64,000 nt of DNA from contig NC_044574.1 in assembly GCF_901933205.1 (NCBI RefSeq), forward strand, positions 1,924,501-1,988,500. Reading direction: 5' to 3'. Shown here in pieces: positions 23,100 through 35,150 of this stretch (position 1 is the first letter of the stretch; each line of letters opens with the position of its first letter). The translations under genes were made by a program, and so were the position numbers. Source of the DNA: Camarhynchus parvulus (lineage: Eukaryota > Chordata > Aves > Passeriformes > Thraupidae). The notes below the pieces were generated by a model, which did no database searches, was not told the DNA's origin, and was given only the letters and a program-made list of their open reading frames with translations.

Positions 23100-24350
23100 G
23101 GAGGCACCGAGATCCTCTCGATCCCTCCCGAACCTTCCCGAACCTTCCGAATCCCTCCCGATCCCTCCGACCTCCCCCGATCCCCCCGATCCACCTGAAC
23201 CCTCCTGATCCCCCGATCCTTCCGATTCTTCCCGAACCCTCCCGATCCCTCCCGATCATTCCCGAGCCCTCCCGAACCCTCCCCGAACCTTCCCGAACCT
23301 TCCCGATCCCCCCCGATCCCTCCCGATCGCTCCGGATCTCCCCTGATCCCCCCCCGATCCTTCCCGATCCTTCCGATTCTTCCCGAACCTTCCCGATCCT
23401 CCCCGAACCCTCCCGAACCCTCCCCGGACGCCCGATCCCCCCCGATCCCCCGATCATTCCGAACCCTCCGATCCTTCCAGACTCTCCTCGAACCCCCGAC
23501 CCTCCTGATCCTCCCGATCCCCCCGATGCTTCCGATTCTTCCCGAACCTTCCCAAACCCCCCCGAACCTTCCCGAACCCTCCAGATCCCTCCGGATCCTT
23601 CTCGATCGCCCCGATCCCCCCGATCCCTCCTGAACCCCCCGATCATTCCCGAACCCTCCCGATCCCCTCCGATCCTCCCCGAACCCTCCCCGAACCTTCC
23701 CGATCCCTCCCGATCCTTCCGATCCTTCCGATTCTTCACGATCCCTCCCGATCGTTCCGATTCTTCCCGAACCTCCCCGAGCCCTCCCAATCCCCCGATC
23801 CTTCCGGTTCTTCCCGAACCTTCCCGAACCTTCCCGATCCTTCTCAATCTCTCCGGATCCCCCGATCCCCCCCAAACCCTCCTGAACTCTCCCGATCATT
23901 CCCGAACCCTCCCGATCCCTCCGGATCCGCCCCGAACCCTCCCAATCATTCCCGATCCCTCCCGATCATTCCCGATCCCTCCCGATCATTCCCGATCCCT
24001 CCCGATCATTCCCGAACCCTCGCGAACCCTCCCCGATCATTCCCGATCCCTCCCGATCATTCCCGAACCCTCGATCCTCCCTTCCCGATCATTCCCGATC
24101 ATTCCCGAACCCTCCCGATGCCTCCGACCTCCCCCGAACCCTCGATCCTCCCGAACCTTCCCGATCTCTCCCGATCTCTCCCGAACCCTCCCTATCCCCG
24201 ATCCTTCCGATTCTTCCCGAACCTTCCCGAACCCTCCCGAACCTTCCCGATCATTCCCGAGCCCTCCCGGAGCCCTCCCGATCCCTCCCCGATCATTCCC
24301 GAACCTTTCCGAACCTTTCCGAACCTTCCCGATCCCCCGGTCCCGCCCGG
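23100..24350. repeat. TCCCGAACCC / TCCCGATC array
   Basis: A tandem array of 8-10 bp sub-units TCCCGATCC, TCCCGAACC and TCCGATTCT in irregular order. It is CpG-rich but of low complexity. No coding exon was recognised. Confidence 0.9.
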
Positions 24351-24790
24351 CAGTCCGGGGTCAATCCCGGAATCCTTTGGGATCAGCGCCCCCCGAGTTT
24401 TGGGGCTCCCCCCTCCTTTGTCCCCTGCCCGAATTTCCCCCACAAATCCCCTTTGGAGGGCTCCAGGTACCCCAAACCCCCTGTGGAGCCCCCAAACACC
24501 CCCAAATACCCCAAATACCCCAAAACAGCACCCCAAAACCCCTGTGAACCTCAGGTGTCCGGGGCACCCCAAATACCCCAAACACCCCAAACACCCCAAA
24601 ACGGGGAGCACCCCGAGCACCCCAAAACCTCTGAGAACAACACGTGTCCCGGGCACCCCCAAATACCCCAAACACCCCAAACACCCAAACACCCCAAACA
24701 CCCCAAATACCCCACACAACCCCAAACACCCCAATAGGGCGCTCCGCACCCCAACCCCTCCCTGTCACCCCAAATCCCCCATTAGGGCAT
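24351..24790. repeat. CCCCAAACA / CCCCAAATA array with a short unique lead
   Basis: 24351-24460 is non-repetitive. From 24480 the sequence is a 9-bp repeat, CCCCAAACA or CCCCAAATA, interrupted by two stretches around 24540 and 24640. Confidence 0.85.
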
Positions 24791-25790
24791 TTAGGACCCT
24801 CAGAGCTGCGTGTGGGGTCATTTTTAGGGTCATTTTTAGGATTCTTTTTAGGGTCATTTTTAGGGCAATTTTTAGGATTATTTTTAGGATTATTTTTATG
24901 ACAGTTTTTAGGATTCCTTTAGGGTCATTTTTAGGATTTTTTTGGCAATTTTTAGGATTCTTTTAAGGGCAGTTTTAGGATTATTTTTGGGTAATTTTTA
25001 GGATTATTTTTAGGGCAGATTTAAGGATCATTTTTAGGGTCATTTTTAGGGTCCTTTTTAGGATCATTTTTAGGGCAATTTTTAGGATTATTTTCAGGGT
25101 CATTTTTAGGGTTATTTTTACGATTATTTTTATGGCAGTTTTTAGGATTATTTTTAGGGCCGTTTTTAGGATTAGTTTTAGGGCAGTTTTGAGGGTCGTT
25201 TTTAGGATTATTTTTATGGCAATTTTTAGGATTCTTTTTGGGGCAGTTTTTAGGGTCCTTTTTAGGATTATTTTTAGGGCAATTTTTAGGGCAGTTTTTA
25301 GAATCATTTTTAGGGCAATTTTTAGGATTATTTTTAGGGCAATTTTTAGGATTATTTTTAGGGTCATTTTTAGGATCATTTTTAGGGCTATTTTTGGGTT
25401 ACTTTTAGGCAGTTTTTGGGTTATTTTTAGGGCAATTTTTAGGATCATTTTTAGGGCAGTTTTAGGGCTATTCTTAGGATTATTTTTAGGCCAGATTTTA
25501 GAATCATTTTTAGGGCAATGTTTAGGATCATTGTTAGGGTCATTTTTAGGATTATTTTTATGGCAGTTTTTAGGATTATTTTTAGGATCATTTTTAGGAC
25601 CATTTTTAGGACCATTTTTAGGATTATTTTTAGGATTATTTTTAGGATTTTTTTGGCTATTTTTAGGAATTTTTTTTTCGCAATTTTTAAGATTCTTTTT
25701 AGGGCTATTTTTTTTTTGTTCCTTTTATGGCAATTTTCCGGATCATTTTTAGGGCACTTTTTAAGTTAGGTGCTATTCTTAGAGCTATTT
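24791..25790. repeat. TTTTTAGGATTA-type array
   Basis: A tandem array of 12-14 bp units TTTTTAGGATTA, TTTTTAGGGCAA and TTTTTAGGGTCA. TTAGGG occurs often but is never in a pure hexamer phase, so this is not telomeric DNA. Confidence 0.9.
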
Positions 25791-26130
25791 TTTACCGCTA
25801 TTTTTTGTAGGATATTATTTTTTTTTTCTCTCTTTTCCCCATTTCCACTCCGCAACCAAAACCCCGTGAAGTTCCGCGAATCGGGCGTTGTTTGCGCCAA
25901 AGGCGGTCTCGGGGCGCCTTTCCCTCCCCCTTCCCTCCATATTTTGTTTCCCCCCCTAAATCCCTGATCTTTCCCCCCATTCCCCTGATGCGGTTTGTTT
26001 CCCCAAACCCAAATGCTTTCCTAAATCCCCACACTTCCCATGGTGAGCCGTTCCCCAAATCGTCCGAGCTTTTCCAAAATTCAATCCTCCAGTGCGTTGT
26101 GTTTCCCACCCACAAATCCTCGGGTGGGTT
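25791..26130. other. Non-repetitive gap between arrays
   Basis: About 340 bp of mixed sequence, with a CpG-containing part near 25860-25920. I see no exon, RNA gene or clear signal in it. Confidence 0.5.
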
Positions 26131-27800
26131 TGGTTCCCAAAATCCCCATAGTTTTTCTATCAACCCCGTGGGTGGGGTTTTGTTCCCCCAAATCCTTCTC
26201 GAGGGGTTTTTCCCTAAATCCCATAAATCCCCATGGATGGGATTTTGTTCCAAATCCATGGAGCGTTTTTCCTAAATCCCAAATCTCATGGATGGGGTTT
26301 TGTTTCCCCAAATCCTTCTGGAGGGATTTTTCCCTAAATCCCATAAATTCCCATGGATGAGGTTTTGTTTCCAAGCCCCATAAATTCCCATGGATGGGAT
26401 TTTGTTTGCCCCAAATCCTTCTCAAGGGTTTTTTCCTAAATCCCATAAATTCCCATGGATGGGATTTTGTTTTCCCCAAATCCTTCTGGGGAGGTTTTCT
26501 CCCAAATCCCAAAAATCCTCATGGATGGGGTTTTGTTTCCAAGCCCCACAAATCCTCATGGATGGGATTTTGTTTCCCCCAAATCCTTCTCGAGGGGTTT
26601 TTCCCCAAATCCCATAAATTCCGATGGATGGGGTTTTGTTTTCCCCCAAATCCTTCTGGAGGGGTTTTCCCCAAATCCCATAAATCTCCATGGATGGGGT
26701 TTGGCTCCAAAAAAACCCAAAAATCCTCATGGATGGGGTTTTGTTTCCAAGCCCCACAAATTCTGATGGGTGGGATTTTGTTCCCCAAATCCTTCTCGGG
26801 GGGTTTTTCCCTAAATCCCATAAATCCCCATGGATGGGATTTTGTTTCCCCCAAATCCTTCTCGAGGAGTTTTTCCCCAAATCCCATAAATTCTGATGGA
26901 TGGGGTTTTGTTCCCCCAAAATCCCTGGTGGGATTTTCCTTCAATCCCCAAAATCCTCATGGATGGGATTTTGTTTCCCCAAATCCTCTCAAGGGTTTTC
27001 TAAATCCCATTCATCCCCATGGATGGGATTTTGTTTCCCCCAAATCCTTCTGGAGGGGTTTTTCCCTAAATCCCATTAATCTCCATGGATGGGGTTTGGC
27101 TCCAAAAAAACCCATAAATCCTCCTGGATGCGGTTTTGTTTCCAAGCCCCATAAATTCCCATGGATGGGATTTTGTTTCCCCCAAATCCTTCTCAAGGGT
27201 TTTTTCCTAAATCCCATTCATCCCCATGGATGGGGTTTTGTTCCCCCCAAATCCTTCTGGAGGGGTTTTTCCCTAAATCCCATAAATTCCCATGGATGGG
27301 ATTTTGTTTTCCCCAAATCCTTCTGGGGAGTTTTTCCCTAAATCCCAAAAATCCTCATGGATGGGGTTTTGTTTCCAAGCCCCATAAATCCTCATGGATG
27401 GGATTTTGTTTCCCCCAAATCCTTCTGGAGGGCTTTTTCCCTAAATCCCATAAATTCCCATGGATGAGGTTTTGTTTTCCCCCAAATCCTTCTCGAGGGG
27501 TTTTTTCCCCAAATCCCATAAATTCTCATGGATGGGATTTTGTTTCCAAGCCCCATAAATTCCCATGGATGGGATTTTGTTTCCCCCCAAATCCTTCTGG
27601 GGGGGGGTTTCCCTAAATCCCATAAATCCTCATGGATGGGATTTTGTTTCCAAGCCCTACAAGTCCCCATGGGTGGGATTTTGTCCCCCTCTCCAAAATC
27701 CTGAGTCTCCCTCTGGAAGGTTGTTTGGGGTTTTTCTCCCCAAGCCCCCAAATCCCCGTGGATGGGATTTTGTCCCTCAATCCCTGAACATCCCCATGGA
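26131..27800. repeat. Minisatellite of about 70 bp
   Basis: Roughly 22-25 units, each containing ATGGATGGGATTTTGTTTCC, CCCAAATCCTTCTGGAGG and TTTTTCCCTAAATCCCATAA. Units differ mainly in presence of the CAAGCCCCATAAATCC segment. There is no gene. Confidence 0.93.
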
Positions 27801-27829
27801 TGGGATCTGACCCCCAGTCCCCCCCACCT

Positions 27830-29110
27830 CCCCCTGTCCGATTCCCATCCCCATCCCAATTCCCATCCCCATCCCCATTCCCATCCCCATTCCCATTCCC
27901 ATCCCCATCCCCTTCCCACTCCCGTTCCTGTTCCATCCCATCCCATTCCTGTTCCCATTCCCTCATCCTGGTTCTCATTCCCATTCCCCCATCCCCATTC
28001 CTATTCCCATTCCCCCATCCTCCTTCTCATTCCCGTTCCCATCCCCATCCCCAATCCTGGTCCTCTTCCCATTCTCCCATCCCCATTCCCATTCCCATCC
28101 CCATCCCCAATCCCATCACCATCCTCCTCCTCATTCCCCCATCCCCATCCCCATTCCAGTTCCTGTTCCCATTCCCAATCCCATCGCCATCCCAATCCCA
28201 TTGCCATCCCAATCCCATTGCCATCCCAATCCCATTGCCATCCCAGTCCTATTCCTATCCCCATCCCCATTCCCCATCCCAATCCCTGTTCCCGTTCCCA
28301 TTCCCACTCCCATTCTCCCAATCCCACTCCCATTCCCCCATCCCCGTTCCCATTACCCCATTCCTACTCCCACTCTCATCCCCGTCCCCATTCCCCATTC
28401 CTATTTCCATCCCCATCCCAATCCCAATCCCATCCCTATCCCTATCCCTATTCCCATCCCCATTCCCATACCCCCATCCCCATCCCCATTTCCCCATTCC
28501 CCCATCCCCATCCCCATTCCCATCCCCATGCCCATTTCCCCATCCCCATTCCCATTCCCATCCCCATTTCCCCATCCCCATTTCCCCATTTCCCCATTTC
28601 CCCATTCCCCCATCCCCATCCCCATTTCCCCATTTCCCCATTTCCCCATTTCCCCATCCCCATCCCCATTTCCCCATTTCCCCATTTCCCCATTCCCCTA
28701 TCCCCATTTCCCCATCCCCATCCCATTTCCCCATCCCCATTTCCCCATTCCCCATCCCCATTTCCCCATTCCCCATCCCATTCCCCATCCCCATCCCATT
28801 TCCCCCATTCCCCATCCCCATTTCCCCCATTCCCCATCCCCATTCCCCATCCCCATCCCCATTTCCCCATTCCCCATCCCCATCCCCATTTCCCCATCCC
28901 CCATTTCCCATCCCCATTTCCCCATCCCCATTTCCCCATTTCCCCATTTCCCCATTTCCCCCCATCCCCATCCCCATTTCCCCATTTCCCATTCCCCATT
29001 TCCCCATCCCATCCCCATTTCCCCATCCCCCATTTCCCCATTCCCCCATCCCCATTTCCCCATCCCCATTTCCCCATTCCCCATCCCCATTCCCCATCCC
29101 CATTCCCCAT
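27830..29110. repeat. CCCCATTTCC / CCCCATCCC array
   Basis: A tandem array of 5-12 bp pyrimidine-rich units CCCCATCCC, CCCATTCC and CCCCATTTCC. It becomes increasingly regular from 28440 to 29100. Confidence 0.92.
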
Positions 29111-29410
29111 CCCCGTTCCGTTCAATTCCCCGGTTCCGTTCCCGTTCCCGCACGCCTGGCCGCGCTGCCGCGGGCTGACAGCGCCGCCCCCGCTCTCGCC
29201 CCTCCGTCCTCGCTCCCCCCGCGCTGCCGCCGCCGCCGCCGCCGTTCATCGGCTCCGTGTTGCGCCGCGGGTCGCGCTCCGGTCAGCCCTGCCTGATCCG
29301 GGCCCCGCTCCCCCCGGAGCGCCGCTCCCGCCGGCGGCTGTCAGCTCCGCTCAGCCTCCCGCGCTCCCCGAACCGTGAATGCACCGCGGCCGGGGACCGG
29401 GCCCTCTCCC
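29111..29410. other. CpG-dense island without a recognised gene
   Basis: 300 bp of CpG-dense sequence between two arrays, with a short GCC run near 29230-29245. On the minus strand an ATG at 29249 opens with MNGGGGGGSAGGARTEGRER and runs into the next array. It matches no family I know. It may be an orphan CpG island or an unrecognised first exon. Confidence 0.4.
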
Positions 29411-30735
29411 GCTGCGGCTGCTGCTCCCCGGGACCGGGACCGGGCCCGCTCCCGCTGCGGCTGCTGCTCCCGGGGCGGGACCGGGCCCGCTCCCGCTGCG
29501 GCTGCTGCTCCCCGGGACCGGGACCGGGCCCGCTCCCGCTGCGGCTGCTGCTCCCCGGGACCGGGACCCGGCCGCTGTTCCCGACGGCTGCTGCTCCCCG
29601 GGACCAGTTCTGCCTCCCCGGGACCGGCTCTGTCCCCCCGGAACCGGCCCAGATGCTCCCCGGGACCAGCTCTGCCTCCCCGGGACCGGCTCTGTCCCCC
29701 CGAACCAGCCCCGCTGCTCCCGGGACCGGCCCCGCTCCCGCTCCCGCTGCTTGTCCCCGGGACCGCTCCCACTCTTGCTGCTTCCCGGGACCGGCCCTGC
29801 GGCTGCTGCCCCCCGGGACCGGCTCTGTCCCCCCAGAACCGGCCCTGCTGCTCCCCGGACCGGCCCCGCTGTGGCTGCTCCCCGGGACCGGCTCCTGTCC
29901 CTCGGAACCGGCTCTGCCCCAGAACCGGCACTACCTCCCCGGGACCGGCTCTGCTGCTCCCGCGGGACCGGCCCCGCTGCGGCTGCTGTTCCCCGGGACC
30001 GGCTCTGCCGCAGAACCGGCTCTGCCTCCCCGGGACCGGCTCTGCTGCTCCACCGGGACCGGCCCTGCCTCTCCGGGACCGGCCCCGCTGCGGCTGCTGT
30101 TCCCCGGGACCGGCTCTGCCGCAGAACCGGCTTTGTTCCCCGGGACCGGCCCTGCTGCTCCCCGGGACCGGGACCGGGGCCGCTCCTGCTGCTGCTGCTC
30201 CCCGGGACCGGCTCTGGCCCCCAGGACGGGCCCCACTGCGGCTGCTGCTCCCCCGGGACCTGCCCCGCTGCTCCCGGGACCGGCTCTGCCCCCAGGACGG
30301 GCTCTGGCCCCCAGGACGGCCCCCACTGCGGCTGCTGCTCCCCCGGGACCTGCCCCGCTGCTCCCAGGACCGGCCCTGCTGCTCCCCGGGACCGGCTCTG
30401 CCTCAGAACTGGCTCTGCCTCCCCGGGACCGGCCCTGCCCCAGAACTGCTCCGCCTCCCGGGACCGGCTCTGCCCCAGAACCGGCTCTGCCCCGCCGGAC
30501 CGGCCCTGCTGCTCCCCAGGACCTGCCCCGCTGCTGCTGCTGCTGCTCGCCCGGGACTGGCCCTGCTGCTCCCCCAGAACCGGCTCTGCCGCCCTGGACC
30601 GGCCCTGCTGCTCCCCGGGACGTGCTCTGGCCTCCCGGAACCGGTGCCACTGCGGCTGCTGCTCCCCGGGACCGGCTCTGCCCCAGAACCGGCTTTGTTC
30701 CCCGGGTCAGGCCCAGATGCTCCCCAGGACCGGCG
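29411..30735. repeat. GGGACCGGCTCTGC array
   Basis: A GC-rich tandem array with units such as CCCCGGGACCGGCTCTGCC and GCGGCTGCTGCTCCCC. All three plus-strand frames stay open over long distances with proline/alanine/glycine-rich readings, which is repeat behaviour. Confidence 0.9.
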
Positions 30736-31860
30736 GGGCGGCAATTGGGCAAAGGGGGAGCGATGGGGAAAAGGGGAACAATCAGGAAAAGGGAATCAAT
30801 CGGGAAAAGGGGGAGATCAGTCGGGAAAAGATGGGGGAGGACTCGGGAATGATCGGGGATCAATCGGGAAAGGTGGGAACATCGACCCGGAAAAGAGGGG
30901 GGGAATCAATCGGGAAAAGAGAAGGTGATCAATCAGGAAAGGTGGGAAGATCAATAAGGGAAAGAGGAGGTGATCAAGAAGGATGAGGGGGATCAATCAG
31001 GAAGGATGGGGAAAGGTCTGGAAGGATGGGGGCATCAATCGGGAAAAGGGGGATCAATCAGGAAAATCAATCAGGAAAAGGCAGGGGAGCAATTGGGAAT
31101 GATTGGGATCGATTGGGAAAAGGAGATCAATCAGTAAAGATGAGGGGATCAGTCAGGATGAGGGCATCGATCAGGAATGATGGGGATCGATCAGGTTGGG
31201 GGGATCGATCAGGAATGATGGGGATCGATCAGGAATGATGGGCATCGATCAGGATGGGGGGGGATCGATCAGGAATGATTGGGATCGATCAGGAATGATG
31301 GGGATAGATCAGGATGGGGGGGATCGATCAGGAATGATGGGGTTCGATCAGGAATGATGGGGATCGATCAGGAAGGGGGGATCGATCAGGATGGGAGGAT
31401 CGATCAGGAATGATGGGGATCGATCAGGATGGGAGGATCGATCAGGAATGATGGGGATCAATCAGGAATGATGGGCATCGATCAGGATGGGGGGATCGAT
31501 CAGGAATGATGGGGATCGATCAGGAATGCTGGGGATCGATCAGGATGGGGGGGATCGATCAGGAATGATGGGGATCGATCAGGAATGATGGGCATCGATC
31601 AGGATGGGGGGATCAATCAGGAATGATGGGGATCAATCAGGAATGATGGGGATCGATCAGGATGGGGGGGATCAATCAGGAATGATGGGGATCGATCAGG
31701 AATGATGGGGATCGATCAGGATGGGGGGATCGATCAGGAATGATTGGGATCAATCAGGTTGGGGGGATCAATCAGGAATGATGGGGATCAATCTGGAATG
31801 ATGGGGATCAATCAGGAATGATGGGGATCCGGGATGGAGGGATCGATCAGGAATGATGGG
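30736..31860. repeat. GGGGATCGATCAGGAATGAT minisatellite
   Basis: Begins with GGGAAAAGGGG/TCAATCGGG units and becomes a regular array of GGGATCGATCAGGAATGAT alternating with GATCGATCAGGATGGGG. Nearly every unit carries the palindrome GATCGATC. Confidence 0.93.
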
Positions 31861-32260
31861 GATCGATCAGCAGAGATTTGGGGGTCCCATGTCCTCCCTA
31901 CCACGGTTTGGGGGTCCCCTGTCCCCTTGTCATGGCTCCAGGGGTCCCGTGTCCCCTCAGGTGGGTTTTGGGGTCCCCTGTGCCCTCGGTGCTCCTGCTG
32001 GGGCTCCTTCCCAGCTCCTGGGGGCACTGGGAGACTCCCAGTCCATCCCAGTCCGTCCCAGTCCGTCCCAGTCTGTCCCAGTCCCTCCCAGTCCTCCCAG
32101 TCCATCCCAGTCCCTCCCAGTCCATCCCAGTCCATCCCAGTCCATCCCAGTCCATCCCAGTCCATCCCAGTCCCTCCCAGTCCCTCCCAGTCCATCCCAG
32201 TCCGTCCCAGTCCATCCCAGTCCATCCCAGTCCCTCCCAGTCCATCCCAGTCTGTCCCAG
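31861..32260. repeat. CCCAGTCCAT decamer array with unique lead
   Basis: 31861-32035 is only weakly repetitive. 32036-32255 is a decamer array CCCAGTCCAT / CCCAGTCCCT of about 22 units. Confidence 0.9.
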
Positions 32261-32630
32261 CCCGGGTGACACCGTGGCAGTGCCACCAGCCCATGTGACA
32301 CCCTGGAGGTGCCACCAACCCGGGTGACACCGTGGCAGCACCACCAGCCCGTGTGACACAGAGGCAGTGCCACCAGCCCGGGTGACACCCTGGTGGTGCC
32401 ACCAACACGAGTGACACCGTGGCAGTGCCACCAACCCGTGTGACGCCAGGGCGGTGCCACCAACCTGGGTGACACCGTGGCAGTGCCACCTACCCGTGTG
32501 ACACAGAGGTGGTGCCACCAGCCCGGGTGACACCGAGGCAGTGCCACCAATCCGGGTGACACAGAGGCGGTGCCACGAGCCCCAGGGACACCGTGGCAGC
32601 GCCACCAGCCCGTGTGACGCCAGGGCGGTG
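32261..32630. repeat. 28-bp hairpin-bearing minisatellite
   Basis: About 13 units of roughly 28 bp with GTGACACCGTGGCAGTGCC and ACCAGCCCG. Each unit contains the short inverted repeat GTGGCAGTGCCAC. Confidence 0.9.
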
Positions 32631-32639
32631 CCACCAGCG

Positions 32640-33020
32640 CGTCCCCAAGTCCCTCGGCGGAGCCATTATCTCATTTCCAGCGCGGGCCCCGAACTAGGTC
32701 AGGCGTGTGACACCGCGGCCACGCCACGGGCGAGCCCAGGGGACATTCCCGGCCGTGTCACCTCCCCTCTCCCCGCACGCCGCGGCGCGGGCGGGGCGGT
32801 GACAGCGCCGCGCGTCCCTGGGTGAAATGGGGAAACTGAGGCACGGGCAGGGCGGAGGAGGGGCGGAGCTGCTCCGCGGGGATTCCCCGCCCCCTCCCTC
32901 CCCGCGCTCATTAGCGATATCAATTAGCCATGGGGCGATCCGCTTTAATGAGCGGCGCCCTGCCCTCGGCTCCTGCCCCCATGGCGGGAGCGGCCCCGCG
33001 GCCCCAGCGCCCCCGCCCCG
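32640..33020. promoter_or_regulatory. Non-repetitive GC-rich island with an AT-rich homeodomain-like core
   Basis: One of the few non-repetitive intergenic stretches. GC-rich flanks surround 32907-32952, which contains CATTAG, CAATTAG and TTTAATGAG within about 45 bp, all TAAT-type homeodomain cores. A nuclear-receptor half site in CTAGGTCA lies at 32694-32701. A cis-regulatory element is an inference, and no coding sequence was recognised. Confidence 0.35.
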
Positions 33021-33830
33021 ACCCCACCGGGCTGTCCCTGTGCCTGTCCCTGTCCCTGTCCGTTCCCTGTCCCTGTCTCTGTCCCTGTGCCTGTCCCTGT
33101 CCCTGTCTGTGTCCCTGTCCCTGCTCTGTCCCTGTCCCTGTCCCTGTCTGTGTCCCTGTCCCTGTCCCTGTCTCTGTCCCTGTCCCTGTTCCCATCCTTC
33201 TGTCCCCACCCACATCCCTATCCCTGCCCCATTCCCATCTCCATCCCTATCTCCATCCCTGTCCCTGTCCCTGTTCCCTGTCCCCATTCCCTGTCCCCAT
33301 TCCCTGTCCCCATCCCTGTCCCCATTCCCCACCCCTATCCCCATTCCCCATCCCCATTCCCTGCCCCTGTTCACTGTCCCCATCCCCATTCCCTGTCCCC
33401 ATCCCCATTCCCTGTCCCCATTCCCTGTCCACTGTCCCCATCCCCATTCCCTGTCCCTCTCCCTGTCCCCATCCCTGTCCCCTGTCCCAATTCCCTGTCC
33501 CTGTCCCCATCCCTGTCCCCATTCCCTGTCCCCATCCCCATTCCCATCCCCATTCCCTGTCCCTGTCCCCATCCCTGTCCCCATTCCCTGTCCCTGTCCC
33601 CATCCCTGTCCCCATTCCCTGTCTCTGTCCCTGTCCCCATCCCCATTCCCATTCCCTCTCCCCATTCCCCATCCCCATTCCCTGTCCCCATCCCTGTCCC
33701 TGTCCCTGTTCACTGTCCCCATCCCCATCCTGTCCCCATCCCCATTCCCTGTCCCTATCCCCATTCCCTGTCCCCATCCCTGTCCCCATTCCCTGTCCCT
33801 GTCCCCATCCCTGTCCGGCACAGGGGCTCC
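33021..33830. repeat. CCCTGT hexamer and CCCCATTCCCTGT array
   Basis: 33030-33195 is a CCCTGT hexanucleotide array. 33195-33825 mixes CCCCAT and CCCTGT units. It is similar in kind to 27830-29110 but with a different unit. Confidence 0.92.
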
Positions 33831-34205
33831 GTGGCTGGACACCGGTGACATTCCCGGTCGGAAAGGTCACGGCCACATCCCTGTCCCCGTCCCCAGCCCT
33901 CCCACCAGAGGCTGCTCCGTGACAGCTCCCGGACAGGCCGGAGCCACCGGTGTCCCCAGTGCCACCACCCCAGGGCGGCTCGGCCCCAACAGCGTCACCT
34001 CATAGCCCCGTCCCTGAGCCCCTCAGGAATTCACCTCTGGAATTCACCTCAGGAATTCACCTCAGGAATTCACCTCTGGAATTCACCTCTGGAATTCACC
34101 TCCCGTCCCCTCCGCGGTGTCCACCGGCTGGAAGGCGGCTGAGCTGGAGCACAAATGTCACCCGAATGTCACCGACACTGTCCCTGCCCGGATCCCTGGG
34201 ATGGG
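33831..34205. other. Mostly non-repetitive, with a short AATTCACCTC repeat
   Basis: Mixed GC-rich sequence. 34026-34102 holds six copies of a 13-14 bp unit, AATTCACCTCTGG or AATTCACCTCAGG. No gene was recognised. Confidence 0.6.
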
Positions 34206-34405
34206 GAGTGGGAGGGAGGGAGGGAGGGAGGGGTGGGGAGTGGGAAAATGGAGGGATGGATGGAGGGATGGAGGGACAAAGGGATGGAGGGATGGATGGA
34301 TGGATGGATGGATGGATGGATGGATGGATGGAAGGAAGGAAGGAAGGAAGGAAGGAAGGAAGGAAGGAAGGAAGGAAGGAAGGAAGGAAGGAAGGATGGA
34401 TGGAC
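34206..34405. repeat. GGGA, GGAT and GGAA tetranucleotide run
   Basis: Compound microsatellite: GGGA units, then GGAT (34255-34330), then GGAA (34330-34395), then GGAT and GGAC. Confidence 0.95.
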
Positions 34406-34680
34406 GGACAATCAGACAAATGGACGGGCTCTGGGAATGGGACAGACAGCAGCACCCACGGCACAGCTGGGATCCCCGGGAACAGAGCGGGATTCCGGAG
34501 CCGCAGGAAGGCGACCGGACACAGGGAAGGACACACGGACAGAGCCCGCTTCCCTGCGTCCCGGCTCTCCTGGTTGATCCCTTCTCCTGGTACTGGTGGC
34601 ACGGATGGGACCCCGTGTGGTGCCAGAGCACGCTGGGCACCGCCACAGCTCCGGCACCGCTGTGCCAGGATGGGAACGGG
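34406..34680. other. Non-repetitive interval
   Basis: About 275 bp of unique-looking GC-rich sequence. I see no exon with plausible splice sites or a known protein motif. Confidence 0.5.
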
Positions 34681-35150
34681 CATGGGATCATCGGCTCGGG
34701 ATGGGAACGGGCACTGGGATCATCCACTCGGGATGGGAACGGGCATGGGATCATCGGCTCAGGGATGGGGACGGGTGTGGGATCATCCGCTCGGGATGGG
34801 AACGGGCATGGGATCATCGGCTCGGGATGGGGACGGGTGTGGGATCATCCACTCGGGATGGGGGCGGGACTGGGATCATCCGTCTGGGATGGGGAGGGTG
34901 TGGGATATCGTCGGGATGGGGAGGTGTGGGATCACGCTGGGATGGGGACGGGTGGGGGATCATCGGCTTGGGATGGGGACGGGCACAGGATCACCCATCT
35001 GGGATGGGGATGGATGCTCGGGATGGGGACGGGTGTGGGAGCATCCATCTGGGATGGGGATGAGCACAGGATCATCCATTTGGGATGGGGATGGATGCTC
35101 GGGATGGGGGTGGGTGCGGGTTACCTGTTTGGGATGGGGTCACCCTCTGG
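34681..35150. repeat. ATCATCCGCTCGGGATGGG minisatellite
   Basis: About ten to thirteen units of 40-48 bp with GGGATCATCGGCTCGGGATG and GGAACGGGCATG, fading into GGATGGGGATGGATGCTC. Confidence 0.88.

Noticed and set aside
24791..25790. TTAGGG-rich block as an interstitial telomere
   Set aside because: TTAGGG occurs only inside 12-14 bp units such as TTTTTAGGGCAA, never as consecutive hexamers.
26131..27800. CCCTAA motifs as telomeric repeat
   Set aside because: One CCCTAA sits within each unit of a 70-bp minisatellite, with no hexamer phase.
34681..35150. Regularly spaced repeats as a CRISPR array
   Set aside because: The units are contiguous, without unique spacers, and the window is vertebrate.
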